Below, piece by piece: positions 25,270 to 34,705 of a DNA stretch of 64,000 nucleotides. A model generated the notes under the pieces. It made no database searches. It was given only the letters and a program-made list of their open reading frames with translations, and was not told the origin of the DNA. The position numbers were made by a program, and so were the translations under genes. Numbering within the stretch: position 1 is the first letter of the stretch; each line of letters starts with the position of its first letter. The stretch comes from Pseudomonas protegens CHA0 (GTDB lineage: Bacteria; Pseudomonadota; Gammaproteobacteria; Pseudomonadales; Pseudomonadaceae): the NCBI RefSeq assembly GCF_000397205.1, contig NC_021237.1:1613001-1677000 (forward strand), written 5' to 3'.

Positions 25270-26256
25270 TCACTGGATCAGGCCGAACTCTTTGGCCAGG
25301 GTCTTGTAGTCGGCTACCTGCTTCTTCACGTAGGTATCCAGTTCGGGGCCGGTCATGGCGAAGGGGAACAGCTCGCGCTGGTCGCGCAGCTTGGCGAACT
25401 CTGCGGAGGCCAGCAGCTTGTCGAAGGCCTCTTTCCACCAGGCGTACTCCGCATCGCTGACCTTAGGCCCGAGGTAGAAGCCGCGTACCACCGGCCAGAC
25501 GATGTCGTAGCCCTGCTCCTTGGCGGTGGGGATGTCTTTCATTTCCGGCTCGTCCAGGCGCTGCTCTGAGAACACCGCCAGCAGGCGCATGTCGCCGGCC
25601 AGGATATGCGGCATGGAGTCGGAGATGTCGGTACTGCCGACCTGGATATGCCCGCCCAGCAGGGCAGTGGCGATCTCGCCGCCGCCTTCCAGGGCGACAT
25701 AGCGCAGGTCCCTTGGGTTGATCCCTGCGGCCTTGGCGATCAGCGCGGTCTGCATCCAGTCCTGGCTGCCGACGGTGCCACCGGAGCCGATCACCACTTT
25801 GCTCGGGTCTTTCTTCAGGGCCTGGACCAGATCGTCGAGGTTCTTGTAGGGCGAATCGCTTTTCACCGCGATGGCGCCGTAGCTGGTGCCCACCGCCGCC
25901 AGCCAGCGCACCGCGCTTTCATCGAAGCGGCCGAACTTGCCCTGGGCCAGGTTCAGCAGCGAACCACTGGACCAGGCCACCAGGGTCCCGGCATCGGCCG
26001 GACGCTGGGCCACCACCGCGTTATAGGCCACGGCCCCGACACCGCCGGGCATGTAGGTCACGCGCATCGGCTTGGACAGGAGTTTCTCGTTGACCAGGGC
26101 GCTTTGCGCCAGCTTGCAGGTCAGGTCGAAACCGCCGCCAGGGGAGGCCGGGGCGATGCATTCCGGGCGCTTGGGCTCGGCGGAGGCTGCCAGCAACTGG
26201 CCGGCGAACAACATGCAGCCGGCGGCGAGGGCGAGTTTGCGCAGTGAAAGGTCCAT
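25270..26256 (-). CDS. tctC: Tricarboxylate-binding periplasmic protein (TctC/Bug family)
   Basis: The 328-residue protein starts with a Sec signal peptide (LALAAGCMLFAGQLLAASA) and continues with the Bug/TctC fold: CIAPASPGGGFDLTCKLAQ near residue 35, VTYMPGGVGAVAYNAV, IGSGGTVGSQDWMQTALIAKAAG, and ALLGGHIQVGSTDISD. It delivers citrate-like tricarboxylates to TctAB. The ATG at 26256 is preceded by GGAGA. Upstream in the leader is an ACAACAAC sequence, a weak match to the Hfq/Crc CA-motif. Confidence 0.93.
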   Translation of the reverse strand: MDLSLRKLALAAGCMLFAGQLLAASAEPKRPECIAPASPGGGFDLTCKLAQSALVNEKLLSKPMRVTYMPGGVGAVAYNAVVAQRPADAGTLVAWSSGSLLNLAQGKFGRFDESAVRWLAAVGTSYGAIAVKSDSPYKNLDDLVQALKKDPSKVVIGSGGTVGSQDWMQTALIAKAAGINPRDLRYVALEGGGEIATALLGGHIQVGSTDISDSMPHILAGDMRLLAVFSEQRLDEPEMKDIPTAKEQGYDIVWPVVRGFYLGPKVSDAEYAWWKEAFDKLLASAEFAKLRDQRELFPFAMTGPELDTYVKKQVADYKTLAKEFGLIQ

Positions 26257-26335
26257 GAGCGTCTCCACAGGAGTTGTTGTAGGTATGTCCGGGTCATCCC
26301 CGACCCGTTTTTCGTAGGAGCGTGATAGGGGGGGC

Positions 26336-27628
26336 TTACCACAGCGCTACGCTGTAGCTCACCAGCAGGCGCACTTCATCCGCATCGCGTGCCGAATAGT
26401 TGGAACGGTAGGTGGCGTTGCGCAGGCGCACGGCGACGTCCTTGAAGGTGCCGCTTTGCACTACGTATTTGACCTCGGTGTTACGTTCCCACTCTTTGCC
26501 GGTGTCGCCGTTCTTCAGGGCAATGTTGTCGCCGCTGAGGTAGCGGGTCATGAAGCTCAGGCCGGGCACTCCCAGCTTGGCGAAGTCGAAGTCGTAACGG
26601 GCTTGCCAGGAGCGCTCCTCGGCCCCGGCGAAGTCGTTGATCTGCACGAAGTTCACCAGGTATGGGTCGCTGCCATCTACGTAGGGGAAAGCGCTGTCGC
26701 CGGACATGTGCTGGTAGCCGGCGCTGAGTTTATGCCCGTTGAGGGCGTAGCTCACCAGGCCGTTGAGGGATTTGTTGTCGATCTTGCCGCCGCGGGCCTG
26801 GCCCTGGTCGTCGCTGATGGCCAGGCGCAGGTCGGTGCCGAAGGTGCCCGGGCCCATGGGCTGGGAGGCTACCAGGCCGAGAAAGTGCTGGTTGTAGACA
26901 TCGTCCAGTTGGGCGAAGTGGTAGCTGCCGGTGATCTTGTCGGTGAACTTGTAGTCCAGGCCGCCGAAATTGAAGTGCTTGCCGGCCACGGTGCCGGCGA
27001 AGCGGCTGTTCTTGTTGTTGAGGCGGATATCCTCGTAGTTGCTGTCATCGCGGTCCTTGGCCTTGTCCAGGCGACCACCGGTGAAGGTCAGGTTCTTGAT
27101 CTCCCTGGAGGTCAGCAAGCCGCCCTCGAAGGTCTGCGGCAGGATGCGCCCGTCGTTGGGCTTGAGGATCGGCAGTTCCGGAATCAGGCTGCCGATTTTC
27201 AGTTCGGTGGCGGAAATCTTCACCTTGCCGGTCAGGCCGAGCTTGGAGTACTCGTTGGCCGCGCGCCCGTCATCGTGGGTCGGCAGCAGGCCGGTGCCGG
27301 TGCGGTCGGGGCTGGAGTCGAGCTTGACCCCGAGCATGCCCAGGGCGTCCAGGCCGAAGCCCACGGTACCTTCGGTGTAGCCCGACTGCAGGTTGAGCAT
27401 GAACCCCTGGGCCCATTCGTCGCGCTTGGACTGCTGGGCGCTGGTGCCGTCGCGAAAGTCGCGGTTGAAGTACATGTTGCGGGTTTCGAAGGTGGCGCTG
27501 CTGTCTTCGATAAAGGCGGCCTGGCTCAAGGGCGCGAAACCGGCAAGGGTGGCGGCGCTGGCAAGAGCAGTCGGGGTCAGACGGGAAAAACGCGCGGGCT
27601 GGACAGCCTGAGGGTGCGTGGATGGCAT
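26336..27628 (-). CDS. opdH: OprD-family porin, OpdH-like (tricarboxylate uptake)
   Basis: The 430-residue protein has a signal peptide followed by AFIEDSSATFETRNMYFNRDF, the OprD-family N-terminus, and an 18-strand barrel ending in a Trp (YSVALW). Further family marks are GFGLDALGMLGVKLDSS and LGLTGKVKISATELKIG. The position upstream of tctC and divergent from tctDE is that of OpdH, the cis-aconitate/citrate porin of P. aeruginosa. GGAG lies 9 bp before the ATG, and a CA-motif lies just upstream of it. The substrate is inferred from context. Confidence 0.88.
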   Translation of the reverse strand: MPSTHPQAVQPARFSRLTPTALASAATLAGFAPLSQAAFIEDSSATFETRNMYFNRDFRDGTSAQQSKRDEWAQGFMLNLQSGYTEGTVGFGLDALGMLGVKLDSSPDRTGTGLLPTHDDGRAANEYSKLGLTGKVKISATELKIGSLIPELPILKPNDGRILPQTFEGGLLTSREIKNLTFTGGRLDKAKDRDDSNYEDIRLNNKNSRFAGTVAGKHFNFGGLDYKFTDKITGSYHFAQLDDVYNQHFLGLVASQPMGPGTFGTDLRLAISDDQGQARGGKIDNKSLNGLVSYALNGHKLSAGYQHMSGDSAFPYVDGSDPYLVNFVQINDFAGAEERSWQARYDFDFAKLGVPGLSFMTRYLSGDNIALKNGDTGKEWERNTEVKYVVQSGTFKDVAVRLRNATYRSNYSARDADEVRLLVSYSVALW

Positions 27629-27642
27629 CCTGGAGTACTCCG

Positions 27643-27658
27643 TTATTGTTCTTATTTT
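27643..27658 (-). promoter_or_regulatory. Hfq/Crc CA-motif in the opdH leader
   Basis: Read on the minus strand, the leader contains AAGAACAATAA, three to four consecutive AAN triplets matching the AAnAAnAA motif bound by Hfq with Crc. It ends immediately before the ribosome site of opdH. This predicts translational catabolite repression, to be relieved when CrcZ-type RNAs accumulate. Confidence 0.6.
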
Positions 27659-27864
27659 GACGAAAACGCTTCGAGGCGTTTTGCGGGTCAGCGGCCTTCA
27701 CGGCCAGGGCAGTCGAGACTGTCCGTGGCGGGACTCTAAAGGGCCAACCTTTCGCTAACCTTTCAGTGCACTTTCGTGGCTTTCGGGCTTCACAGCGGCG
27801 GTTGCGGCGGTACACTCCGCGCCAAAGAGCGGCGTCGATCCCCCCTGAAACGAGGTAAACAGCC

Positions 27865-28536
27865 ATGCGAGTCCTGCTCGTGGAAGACCATCTGCAACTG
27901 GCCGAAAGTATCGCCCAGGCGCTCAAGAGCACCGGCCTGACCGTGGATGTGCTGCACGATGGGGTGGCGGCCGACCTGGCCCTGGGCAGCGAGGAATACG
28001 CCGTGGCGATCCTTGATGTCGGCCTGCCGCGCATGGATGGTTTCGAAGTGCTGGCGCGCCTGCGGGCCCGCGGCAAGAACCTGCCGGTGCTGATGCTGAC
28101 CGCCCGCAGCGACGTCAAGGACCGGGTCCACGGCCTGAACCTGGGGGCCGACGATTACCTAGCCAAGCCCTTCGAGCTGACCGAGCTGGAGGCCCGGGTC
28201 AAGGCCCTGTTGCGCCGCAGCGTGCTGGGGGGCGAGCGCCAGCAGCGTTGCGGAGTGCTGGCCTATGACCTGGACACCCGGCGTTTCACCCTGGGCGAGG
28301 AGTTGCTGACCCTGACTTCCCGCGAACAGGCGGTGCTCGAAGCCTTGATCGCCCGCCCTGGCCGGGTCATGAGCAAGGAGCAACTGGCCTCCCAGGTGTT
28401 CGGCCTGGACGAAGAGGCCAGCCCCGACGCCATCGAGATCTACGTGCACCGCCTGCGCAAGAAGCTCGACGGCCATGCGGTCGCCATCGTCACCTTCCGC
28501 GGCCTGGGCTACCTGCTGGAAAGCCGCGATGCATAA
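27865..28536 (+). CDS. tctD: TctD response regulator (OmpR family)
   Basis: The 223-residue regulator has a receiver domain (VEDH at residues 6-9, phospho-acceptor Asp51 in AILDVGLPRMDGF, conserved Lys in LAKPFEL near 101) and a winged-helix DNA-binding domain of the OmpR type (LTLTSREQAVLEAL, ASPDAIEIYVHRLRKKL, TFRGLGYLL). It controls the divergent opdH-tctCBA genes in related species in response to tricarboxylates. It overlaps tctE by 8 bp. Confidence 0.93.
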   Translation: MRVLLVEDHLQLAESIAQALKSTGLTVDVLHDGVAADLALGSEEYAVAILDVGLPRMDGFEVLARLRARGKNLPVLMLTARSDVKDRVHGLNLGADDYLAKPFELTELEARVKALLRRSVLGGERQQRCGVLAYDLDTRRFTLGEELLTLTSREQAVLEALIARPGRVMSKEQLASQVFGLDEEASPDAIEIYVHRLRKKLDGHAVAIVTFRGLGYLLESRDA

Positions 28537-29914
28537 GCCCAGCAGCCTGCGCTGGCGCTTGCTGTGGAACCTCGCACTGCTGCTGGTGGTGCTGATGCTG
28601 GCCAGCGGCCTGAGCGCCTACTGGAACGGCCGTGAGGCCGCCGATACCGCCTATGACCGGACCTTGCTGGCTTCGGCGCGAACCATTGCCGCCGGCTTGT
28701 CCCAGCGCGATGGCAGCCTGAGTGCCAACGTGCCCTATGTGGCCCTGGACACCTTTGCCTACGACAGCGCCGGGCGCATCTACTACCAGGTCAACGACAT
28801 CCATCAGACACTGATTTCCGGTTATGAGAACCTGCCCGGGCCGCCGCCCGGCACCCCGCGAACCGATGATTACCCGGCCCTGGCGCGCTTCTACGACGCC
28901 CGCTACCAGGGCCAGAACGTACGGGTGGTGAGCCTGCTCAAGGCGGTCAGCGAGCCGAACATGAACGGCATGGCGGAAATCCGCGTGGCGGAGACCGACG
29001 AGGCGCGGGTGGCCATGGCCCGCAGCCTGATGGCCGATACCCTGCTGCGCCTGGGCATGCTGGCCATCGGCGCCCTGGTGCTGGTGTGGTTTGCGGTGAG
29101 TGCGGCCTTGCGCCCCCTGGAACGCCTGCGCGGGGCGGTGGAAGAGCGCCAGCCGGACGACCTGCGGCCGCTGCCCCTGGTCTCGGTGCAGCGCGAACTG
29201 TGGCCGCTGGTACGCGCCTTGAACCATTTCACCGAGCGCCTGCGCGGGCAGTTCGAGCGCCAGGCGCAGTTCATCGCCGAGGCCGCCCATGAGTTGCGCA
29301 CCCCGCTGGCTGCGCTCAAGGCCCGCCTGGAACTGGGCTTGCGCGCGAGTGAGCCGGATACCTGGCGCGCCACTCTGGAAAGTGCTGCCCAGGGCACCGA
29401 CCGCCTGACCCACCTGGCCAATCAGTTGCTGTCCCTGGCCCGGGTGGAAAACGGCGCCCGGGCGATCGCCGAGGGCGGGGCGCAGTTGCTCGATCTCAGC
29501 CAGCTGGCCCGGGAACTGGGCATGGCCATGGCGCCTCTGGCCCACGCCCGGGGCGTGGCCCTGGCCCTGGAGGCCGACGAACCGGTGTGGCTCAGGGGCG
29601 AACCGACCCTGCTCAATGAACTGCTCAGCAACCTGGTGGACAACGCCCTGGCTCATACTCCGCCGGGTGGCAATGTGGTGCTGCGGGTGTCACCGCCCGG
29701 GGTGCTGGAGGTGGAGGACGATGGGCCGGGCATTCCCCTGGAAGACCGTGACCGGGTCTTCGAGCGCTTCTACCGGCGCAATCAGCAGGGTGCGGGTTCG
29801 GGCCTGGGGCTGGCGATCGTCGGTGAGATCTGTCGCGCGCACCTGGCACAGATCAGCCTGCACGATGGCGAGCCGTCGGGGTTGAAGGTGCGGGTGAGCT
29901 TTACAGCCGGCTAG
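28529..29914 (+). CDS. tctE: TctE sensor histidine kinase
   Basis: The 461-residue kinase has two membrane helices (about residues 12-32 and 168-188) flanking a periplasmic sensor of the TctE type, then a short HAMP-like linker and a HisKA domain with FIAEAAHELRTPLAALKARL, phospho-acceptor His near residue 255. The HATPase part has NLVDNALAHTPPGG, VEDDGPGIPLEDRDRVFERFYRR and GSGLGLAIV. The ATG overlaps the tctD stop. It ends 7 bp before the stop of the convergent HDOD gene. Confidence 0.93.
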   Translation: MHKPSSLRWRLLWNLALLLVVLMLASGLSAYWNGREAADTAYDRTLLASARTIAAGLSQRDGSLSANVPYVALDTFAYDSAGRIYYQVNDIHQTLISGYENLPGPPPGTPRTDDYPALARFYDARYQGQNVRVVSLLKAVSEPNMNGMAEIRVAETDEARVAMARSLMADTLLRLGMLAIGALVLVWFAVSAALRPLERLRGAVEERQPDDLRPLPLVSVQRELWPLVRALNHFTERLRGQFERQAQFIAEAAHELRTPLAALKARLELGLRASEPDTWRATLESAAQGTDRLTHLANQLLSLARVENGARAIAEGGAQLLDLSQLARELGMAMAPLAHARGVALALEADEPVWLRGEPTLLNELLSNLVDNALAHTPPGGNVVLRVSPPGVLEVEDDGPGIPLEDRDRVFERFYRRNQQGAGSGLGLAIVGEICRAHLAQISLHDGEPSGLKVRVSFTAG

Positions 29915-29921
29915 GGGATGC

Positions 29922-30743
29922 TCAATAGAGCATGGAGCGGGATTCTTCCAGGTCCAGGCACATGGCCTTGTTGTCCGGGTCTATCCCCAGCTTCTTGAAG
30001 GCCGGCACGCTGAAGGCATCGATCCGCGACAGCGGGTGCTCGGTGTCCTTGTGGCAGTACAGGGTTGCCACCTGGACCAGGTCGACGTAGTCGATCCGGC
30101 TCGACTGGCGGCTGAAGTCCAGGTATTGCCCGGGGATCTGCACCAGTTGCTCGGGGAACTCCCATACCCGCAGCAGCTTGTCTCCCAGCAACGGGTGGAT
30201 GCGCTCGATCACGTGATTGAGGCTGACCGGGTCGGAGAGCAGTTCGTAGTGGTCTTCGGCGTAGGTAAGAATCGGCAGCACGCCGATCTGGTGCACCAGG
30301 CCGCCCAGGGCCGCCTGGTCCGGCTTGAGCTGGCTGTAGCTGCGGCACAGCGCATAACTGACCCCGGCCACCTCCAGGCTGCGGCGCCAGACATCGCGCA
30401 TTTTCTGTTCCACCACTTCGGAGCGGGCGTTGAAGATCTGCTCCATCACCAGGCCGATGGCCAGGTTGCTGCTGTAGTTGACCCCCAGGCGGGTGATTGC
30501 CGTGTGCAGGTCGGTGACTTCCTGGGCCGCCCTTAGCAAGGGGCTGTTGACCACCTTGATCAGCCGCGCCGACAGCGCGGTATCGCGGCCTATCACCTTG
30601 CTCAGGGTACTGACGCTGATTTCCGGGTCTTCGGCTGCCTGGCGAATCTGCAGGGCCACCTCCGGCAGGGTTGGCAGAACCAGGTCATCGTTGCCGATGG
30701 CCTCCAGCAAATCCTGTTGGACCTTTTGCGCCAGCTCAGTCAT
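29922..30743 (-). CDS. HDOD domain protein
   Basis: The 273-residue protein is almost entirely an HDOD domain, a degenerate HD-type fold in signalling proteins. It shows DLVLPTLPEVALQIRQAAEDP, SKVIGRDTALSARLIKVVNSPLLR, LHTAITRLGVNY and GLVHQIGVLPIL. The lack of intact HD catalytic residues in the expected place means it is probably a protein-interaction module, not a phosphodiesterase. No sensor or output domain is fused. It is transcribed toward tctE and lies 37 bp after ygfZ ends on the same strand. Confidence 0.88.
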   Translation of the reverse strand: MTELAQKVQQDLLEAIGNDDLVLPTLPEVALQIRQAAEDPEISVSTLSKVIGRDTALSARLIKVVNSPLLRAAQEVTDLHTAITRLGVNYSSNLAIGLVMEQIFNARSEVVEQKMRDVWRRSLEVAGVSYALCRSYSQLKPDQAALGGLVHQIGVLPILTYAEDHYELLSDPVSLNHVIERIHPLLGDKLLRVWEFPEQLVQIPGQYLDFSRQSSRIDYVDLVQVATLYCHKDTEHPLSRIDAFSVPAFKKLGIDPDNKAMCLDLEESRSMLY

Positions 30744-30780
30744 GTAAGTTCTCTAGGGTGTTGCAAGAAAAGGCAGGCAA

Positions 30781-31722
30781 TCAGCGCTGGATCTCGCGGT
30801 CGCGATCCAGCTGGTACGGCAGGTCCAGCAGTTGCAGGGTTGGCCCTTCGAGTGTTTCCAGGTGCAGTTCGCCCCCTTCCACCGCTTCGGCCTGCAACAC
30901 GGCCAGCAGTTCCACGCCCTGCTGCGCCCGGGCGGCCAGGACCACTTCGCCAATGGCGCTGTTGTGGCTGGGAGCGAACAGCGCAGTGCCTGGAACGGGG
31001 AGGGTGTCGCCAGGCAGGGCAAGGCGGTACAGGCGACGCTTGAGCTTGCCCAGGTACTGCATGCGGGCGACGATTTCCTGGCCGGTGTAGCAGCCTTTCT
31101 TGAAGCTGACGCCGCCAACGGCCTGCAGGTTGAGCATCTGTGGAATGAACAGTTCACGGGTCTCGGGCATGACTTGGCCGAGGCCGGCGCGGACTTGCCC
31201 CAGCAGCCACTGGTTCAGCTCGCCCTCGGGCAGTTGCGCGGCCAGTTGCTGGCGCAGGCTGGCGGCGCGCTCGGCCGGCACCCAGAGTTCGGCGCGCTGG
31301 CTGGATACGCGCAAGGCGATCAGGCCATCGGCGCGGGCCACGGAGCCGTCTTCCTCGGGCAGCTCAAGGCCCAGACCGCTCAGGGCGACCTGGGCATCGG
31401 CCAGGCCGAAACGCGCCCAACTGGCGCTTTCGTCGGCAAGCTTGGCCTTGGAGAACACCGCGTACTTCTTCAGGTCCGCCAGTTGCGGCTCGATCAGCTC
31501 GCGGGCCATGGCCAGTAGGCAGCCGTCGCTTTCCAGAAGGATGCGGAAGCTCGATTGCATGCGGCCTTTCTGATTGCAGCGGGCGCCGAGGCTGGACTGG
31601 CTGTCACTGAGGTAATTGAGGTTGCAGGTCAACTGACCCTGAAGGAATTTGCTGGCGTCAGGCCCGCGGACAGCGAGCACGCCTTCGTGGGAGAGGGGGA
31701 AGAAAAAAGCGGAGTCAGCCAT
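30781..31722 (-). CDS. ygfZ: Folate-binding protein YgfZ
   Basis: The 313-residue cytosolic protein is related to the aminomethyltransferase GcvT and binds tetrahydrofolate. It supports repair or assembly of certain iron-sulfur enzymes. The family signature KGCYTGQEIVARMQYLGK, with its conserved Cys, is near residue 214. RGPDASKFLQGQLTCNL lies at the N-terminus. It is divergent from sdhE-ygfX, the same grouping as ygfZ/ygfY/ygfX in E. coli. Confidence 0.93.
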   Translation of the reverse strand: MADSAFFFPLSHEGVLAVRGPDASKFLQGQLTCNLNYLSDSQSSLGARCNQKGRMQSSFRILLESDGCLLAMARELIEPQLADLKKYAVFSKAKLADESASWARFGLADAQVALSGLGLELPEEDGSVARADGLIALRVSSQRAELWVPAERAASLRQQLAAQLPEGELNQWLLGQVRAGLGQVMPETRELFIPQMLNLQAVGGVSFKKGCYTGQEIVARMQYLGKLKRRLYRLALPGDTLPVPGTALFAPSHNSAIGEVVLAARAQQGVELLAVLQAEAVEGGELHLETLEGPTLQLLDLPYQLDRDREIQR

Positions 31723-31871
31723 GGTTCATCGCAGGGTAAAAAGTCTGGAGCACATCATAAGGGGGCGCCCCTGAAATGGATAGTTCACAAAGGATGGATG
31801 GCCACCGACCAAAGCCGACTGTTCTCGTCTCCCCCGGGCTGTATACTTGCGCTCTATTTGAGGAGCGCTCC

Positions 31872-32126
31872 ATGGTTGAAGATGTTGAACTGAATCGCCT
31901 CTACTGGCACAGCCGCCGCGGCATGCTTGAGCTGGACGTATTGCTGGTGCCGTTCGTCAGGGAGGTGTACCCGCATCTCAATGAGACCGACCGCGAGTGC
32001 TATCGCAAGCTGCTGGAGTGCGAGGATCAGGACATGTTTGGCTGGTTCATGGAGCGCAGCGAGTCCGAGGACCCCGAGCTGCAGCGCATGGTCCGCATGA
32101 TTCTGGACCGTGTCCAACCCAAGTAG
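31872..32126 (+). CDS. sdhE: FAD assembly factor SdhE
   Basis: The 84-residue protein is required for covalent attachment of FAD to SdhA and FrdA. The conserved RGMLE motif is at residues 16-20, whose Gly is essential in E. coli Sdh[12 protein letters not shown] near residue 55 is the second family mark. AGGAGC precedes the ATG by 5 bp. It overlaps the following ygfX gene by 17 bp. Confidence 0.93.
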
Positions 32127-32562
32127 GTTGTTCGAATGCCGCTGGCGTGCCTCACGGCAACTGCTGGCGGCCTACCTGCTGGCCCAGGCGTTCGCCCTGG
32201 GCGCGTTTTTCCTGCTGGATCTTCCGTCTGTCGCCAGGCTCGTGGGGCTAGGGTTGTGCCTGCTGCACGCCGGCTGGGTGTTGCCGCGGCAGATTCTCTT
32301 GAGCCATCCACGGGCCTTCACCGGGTTGCGTCATTCGCCCGAAGGCTGGCAGCTGTGGAGTCGATCCGAGGGGTGGCAGGCCGTGCAGTTGCGCCCCGAC
32401 AGCCTGGCGCTGCCATTGATCGTGGTGCTGCGTTTTCGGCTGCGGGGGGAGCGCTGGGTGCGCTCCCTCTGTGTACCGCGGGACGCGCAGGCCGCCGACC
32501 AGCATCGGCGCCTGCGGCTGCGGCTCAAGTTCAGCCGGCGTAGGTGGGCGGCACCAGAATAG
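32110..32562 (+). CDS. YgfX/CptA-like membrane protein
   Basis: The 150-residue product starts at a GTG inside sdhE. It has two adjacent hydrophobic segments (about residues 18-37 and 42-60) followed by a cytoplasmic basic domain. This is the YgfX (PF07254) layout, and its place directly after sdhE is the usual one. In E. coli YgfX/CptA has been proposed as a toxin paired with YgfY/SdhE, though the SdhE assembly function is better supported. Its last 32 bp overlap the end of nadB on the other strand. Confidence 0.78.
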
Positions 32563-34147
32563 TGTCCCGGGCCTCGGGCAGCATCTGCGGGTAGTCCAGG
32601 GTGTAGTGCAGGCCGCGGCTCTCCTTACGCTCCATGGCCGAGAGAATCATCAGCTCGGCCACCTGGGCCAGGTTGCGCAGCTCGATCAGGTCACGGCTGA
32701 CTTTGTAGTTGCTGTAGAACTCGTCGATCTCGTCCAGCAGCAGGCGCACCCGGTGCTGGGCCCGCTGCAGGCGCTTGTTGGTACGCACTATGCCTACGTA
32801 GTCCCACATGAACCGCCGCAACTCGTCCCAGTTGTGCGCAATGATCACGTCTTCATCGGAATCGGTGACCTGGCTGGCATCCCAGGCGGGCAGGGCGATG
32901 GGGATCGACACCTGGGGCAGTTGCCGAAGAATGTCGGCCGCCGCCGAACGGGCGTAGACGAAGCACTCCAGCAACGAGTTGCTGGCCATCCGGTTGGCGC
33001 CGTGCAGGCCGGTGAAGCTGGTTTCGCCAATGGCGTACAGGCCCGGCACGTCGGTGCGGCCCTGTTGGTCCACCATCACCCCGCCGCAGGTGTAGTGCGC
33101 GGCCGGCACCACCGGGATCGGCTGCCGGGTGATATCGATGGAAAACTCCAGGCAACGCTCGTAAACGGTGGGGAAGTGGCTCTTGATGAAGGCTTCCGGC
33201 TTGTGGCTGATGTCCAGGTACACGCAGTCGATGCCCAGGCGCTTCATTTCATGGTCGATGGCCCGGGCCACGATGTCCCGTGGTGCCAGCTCGGCCCGAG
33301 GGTCGAAGCGCGGCATGAAGCGTTCGCCGTTGGGCAGCTTGAGGTGGGCGCCTTCGCCACGCAGGGCTTCGGTAATCAGGAAGCTCTTGGCCAATGGGTG
33401 ATACAGGCAGGTGGGGTGGAACTGGTTGAATTCCAGGTTGGCCACCCGGCAGCCCGAGCGCCAGGCCATGGCGATACCGTCGCCGCAGGCACTGTCGGGG
33501 TTGCTGGTATAGAGGTAGACCTTGGCTGCGCCGCCGGAGGCGAGGATCACGAAGCGTGCGCCAAAGGTGTCGACCTGGCCGGTGCTGCGGTTGAGCACGT
33601 AGGCTCCCAGGCAGCGGTCGCCTTCCAGCCCCAGGCGTTTTTCGGTGATCAGGTCGACGGCGACCCGTTGTTCCAGCAATTCGATATTGGGGTGTTGCCG
33701 AGCCTGGGCCAGCAGGGTCTTGAAGATGGCCGCACCGGTGGCATCCGCCGCGTGGATGATCCGCCGGTGGCTGTGGCCGCCCTCGCGGGTCAGGTGGAAT
33801 TCGAAGCCGCTGTCGTCGCTGCTGGAGTCTTCGTCGCGGGTAAAGGGCACGCCCTGGTCGATCAGCCACTGGATGGCCTCGCGGCTGTGTTCAACGGTAA
33901 AGCGCACCGCATCCTCGTGGCACAGGCCGCCGCCGGCATTGAGGGTATCATCGACGTGGGATTCTACGGTGTCGGTATCATCCAGCACGGCCGCGACGCC
34001 GCCCTGGGCCCTGAATGTCGAGCCGTTGGCGAGGTCGCCTTTGCTCAAGACGGCAATACGCAGGTGGCTGGGCAGGGTCAGGGCCAGGCTCAAGCCGGCG
34101 GCACCGCTGCCAATCACCAGAACATCGTGTTGAAACTGTTGGCTCAT
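32531..34147 (-). CDS. nadB: L-aspartate oxidase
   Basis: The 538-residue flavoenzyme oxidises L-aspartate to iminoaspartate, the first step of NAD synthesis. It has the FAD-binding [16 protein letters not shown] at the N-terminus, the SRGG/AQGG-like [11 protein letters not shown] segment, [13 protein letters not shown] near residue 240 and [10 protein letters not shown] near residue 350, as in the succinate dehydrogenase family. The size equals that of the P. aeruginosa enzyme. The ATG at 34147 starts MSQQFQHDV; the longer open frame upstream is not supported. It is divergent from algU, as in P. aeruginosa. Confidence 0.95.
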   Translation of the reverse strand: MSQQFQHDVLVIGSGAAGLSLALTLPSHLRIAVLSKGDLANGSTFRAQGGVAAVLDDTDTVESHVDDTLNAGGGLCHEDAVRFTVEHSREAIQWLIDQGVPFTRDEDSSSDDSGFEFHLTREGGHSHRRIIHAADATGAAIFKTLLAQARQHPNIELLEQRVAVDLITEKRLGLEGDRCLGAYVLNRSTGQVDTFGARFVILASGGAAKVYLYTSNPDSACGDGIAMAWRSGCRVANLEFNQFHPTCLYHPLAKSFLITEALRGEGAHLKLPNGERFMPRFDPRAELAPRDIVARAIDHEMKRLGIDCVYLDISHKPEAFIKSHFPTVYERCLEFSIDITRQPIPVVPAAHYTCGGVMVDQQGRTDVPGLYAIGETSFTGLHGANRMASNSLLECFVYARSAAADILRQLPQVSIPIALPAWDASQVTDSDEDVIIAHNWDELRRFMWDYVGIVRTNKRLQRAQHRVRLLLDEIDEFYSNYKVSRDLIELRNLAQVAELMILSAMERKESRGLHYTLDYPQMLPEARDTILVPPTYAG

Positions 34148-34425
34148 TTGAAGGATTCCGCTCAAAGCGACCCGGGAAGGGGTTGGCGCAAGACGCCTGA
34201 ATCGGCAAGTCAAAGCAGCCACACAGCCCACTAGTATATAGAGGGGGGGATCGGCACAATAGTCGCGCCTTCATGGCATTGTGCGACTTCACCGAGCAAA
34301 AGCGTTGCTCTCGGTCAGTCCGATATTCGGAGCATTCCAGCCTCTGGAGCGGCTGATCGAAGACATAGGGCGGTTTTTCTTGTCACCGTTACACAATCTT
34401 CGTCTGGCGCAGCTATAAAGATTGG

Positions 34426-34453
34426 GAACTTTTGCCAAGGCCCCAAACTCAAT
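34426..34453 (+). promoter_or_regulatory. Candidate AlgU (sigma-22) promoter, distal
   Basis: GAACTT at 34426-34431 is followed after 17 bp by TCAAT at 34449-34453. The -35 box is a perfect match to the sigma-22 consensus (GAACTT-N16/17-TCtgA), and the -10 is partial. It lies about 270 bp upstream of algU. Confidence 0.55.
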
Positions 34454-34619
34454 AGAAGGTTGCCTGAAAGAAGGGACAGCGTCGGTTATATCCAAGGTTT
34501 ACAGTGTGTCCCTTGTGACAGAATTCGACGACAGGATTATTCGCGCAGCCGGCCTCGCCCGTGCTGCGTTTTTCGTGCGTGCCGGATCAGAGCCCGCAGG
34601 AAACTTGCTTGGAGGGGGA

Positions 34620-34647
34620 GAACTTTTGCGAAAAGCCCGAGTCTATG
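34620..34647 (+). promoter_or_regulatory. AlgU (sigma-22) autoregulatory promoter, proximal
   Basis: GAACTT at 34620-34625, a 16-bp spacer and TCTATG at 34642-34647 form a close match to the sigma-22 consensus. It matches in form the autoregulated algU promoter known from P. aeruginosa. Transcription from here would leave a leader of roughly 50 nt. Confidence 0.75.
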
Positions 34648-34705
34648 TTTGCAAGCCTGATCGTTTAGTGATGCAAGCCTCCTCCGAGCTTATCGAGGAG
34701 TGTTC

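Larger units (their letters stand above)
34148..34705. other. nadB-algU divergent regulatory region
   Basis: This 558-bp region contains no convincing gene. It holds two sigma-22-type promoters facing algU (34426 and 34620), separated by about 190 bp, and presumably the nadB promoter near the TATATA at about 34235. GAGGAG precedes the algU start. Confidence 0.6.

Noticed and set aside
32471..34234. 587-codon frame antisense to nadB
   Set aside because: No motifs, no ribosome site; nadB on the other strand is certain.
34289..34495. 68-codon frame on the minus strand upstream of algU
   Set aside because: No ribosome site, no recognisable features, and it covers the sigma-22 promoter, so a gene is unlikely.
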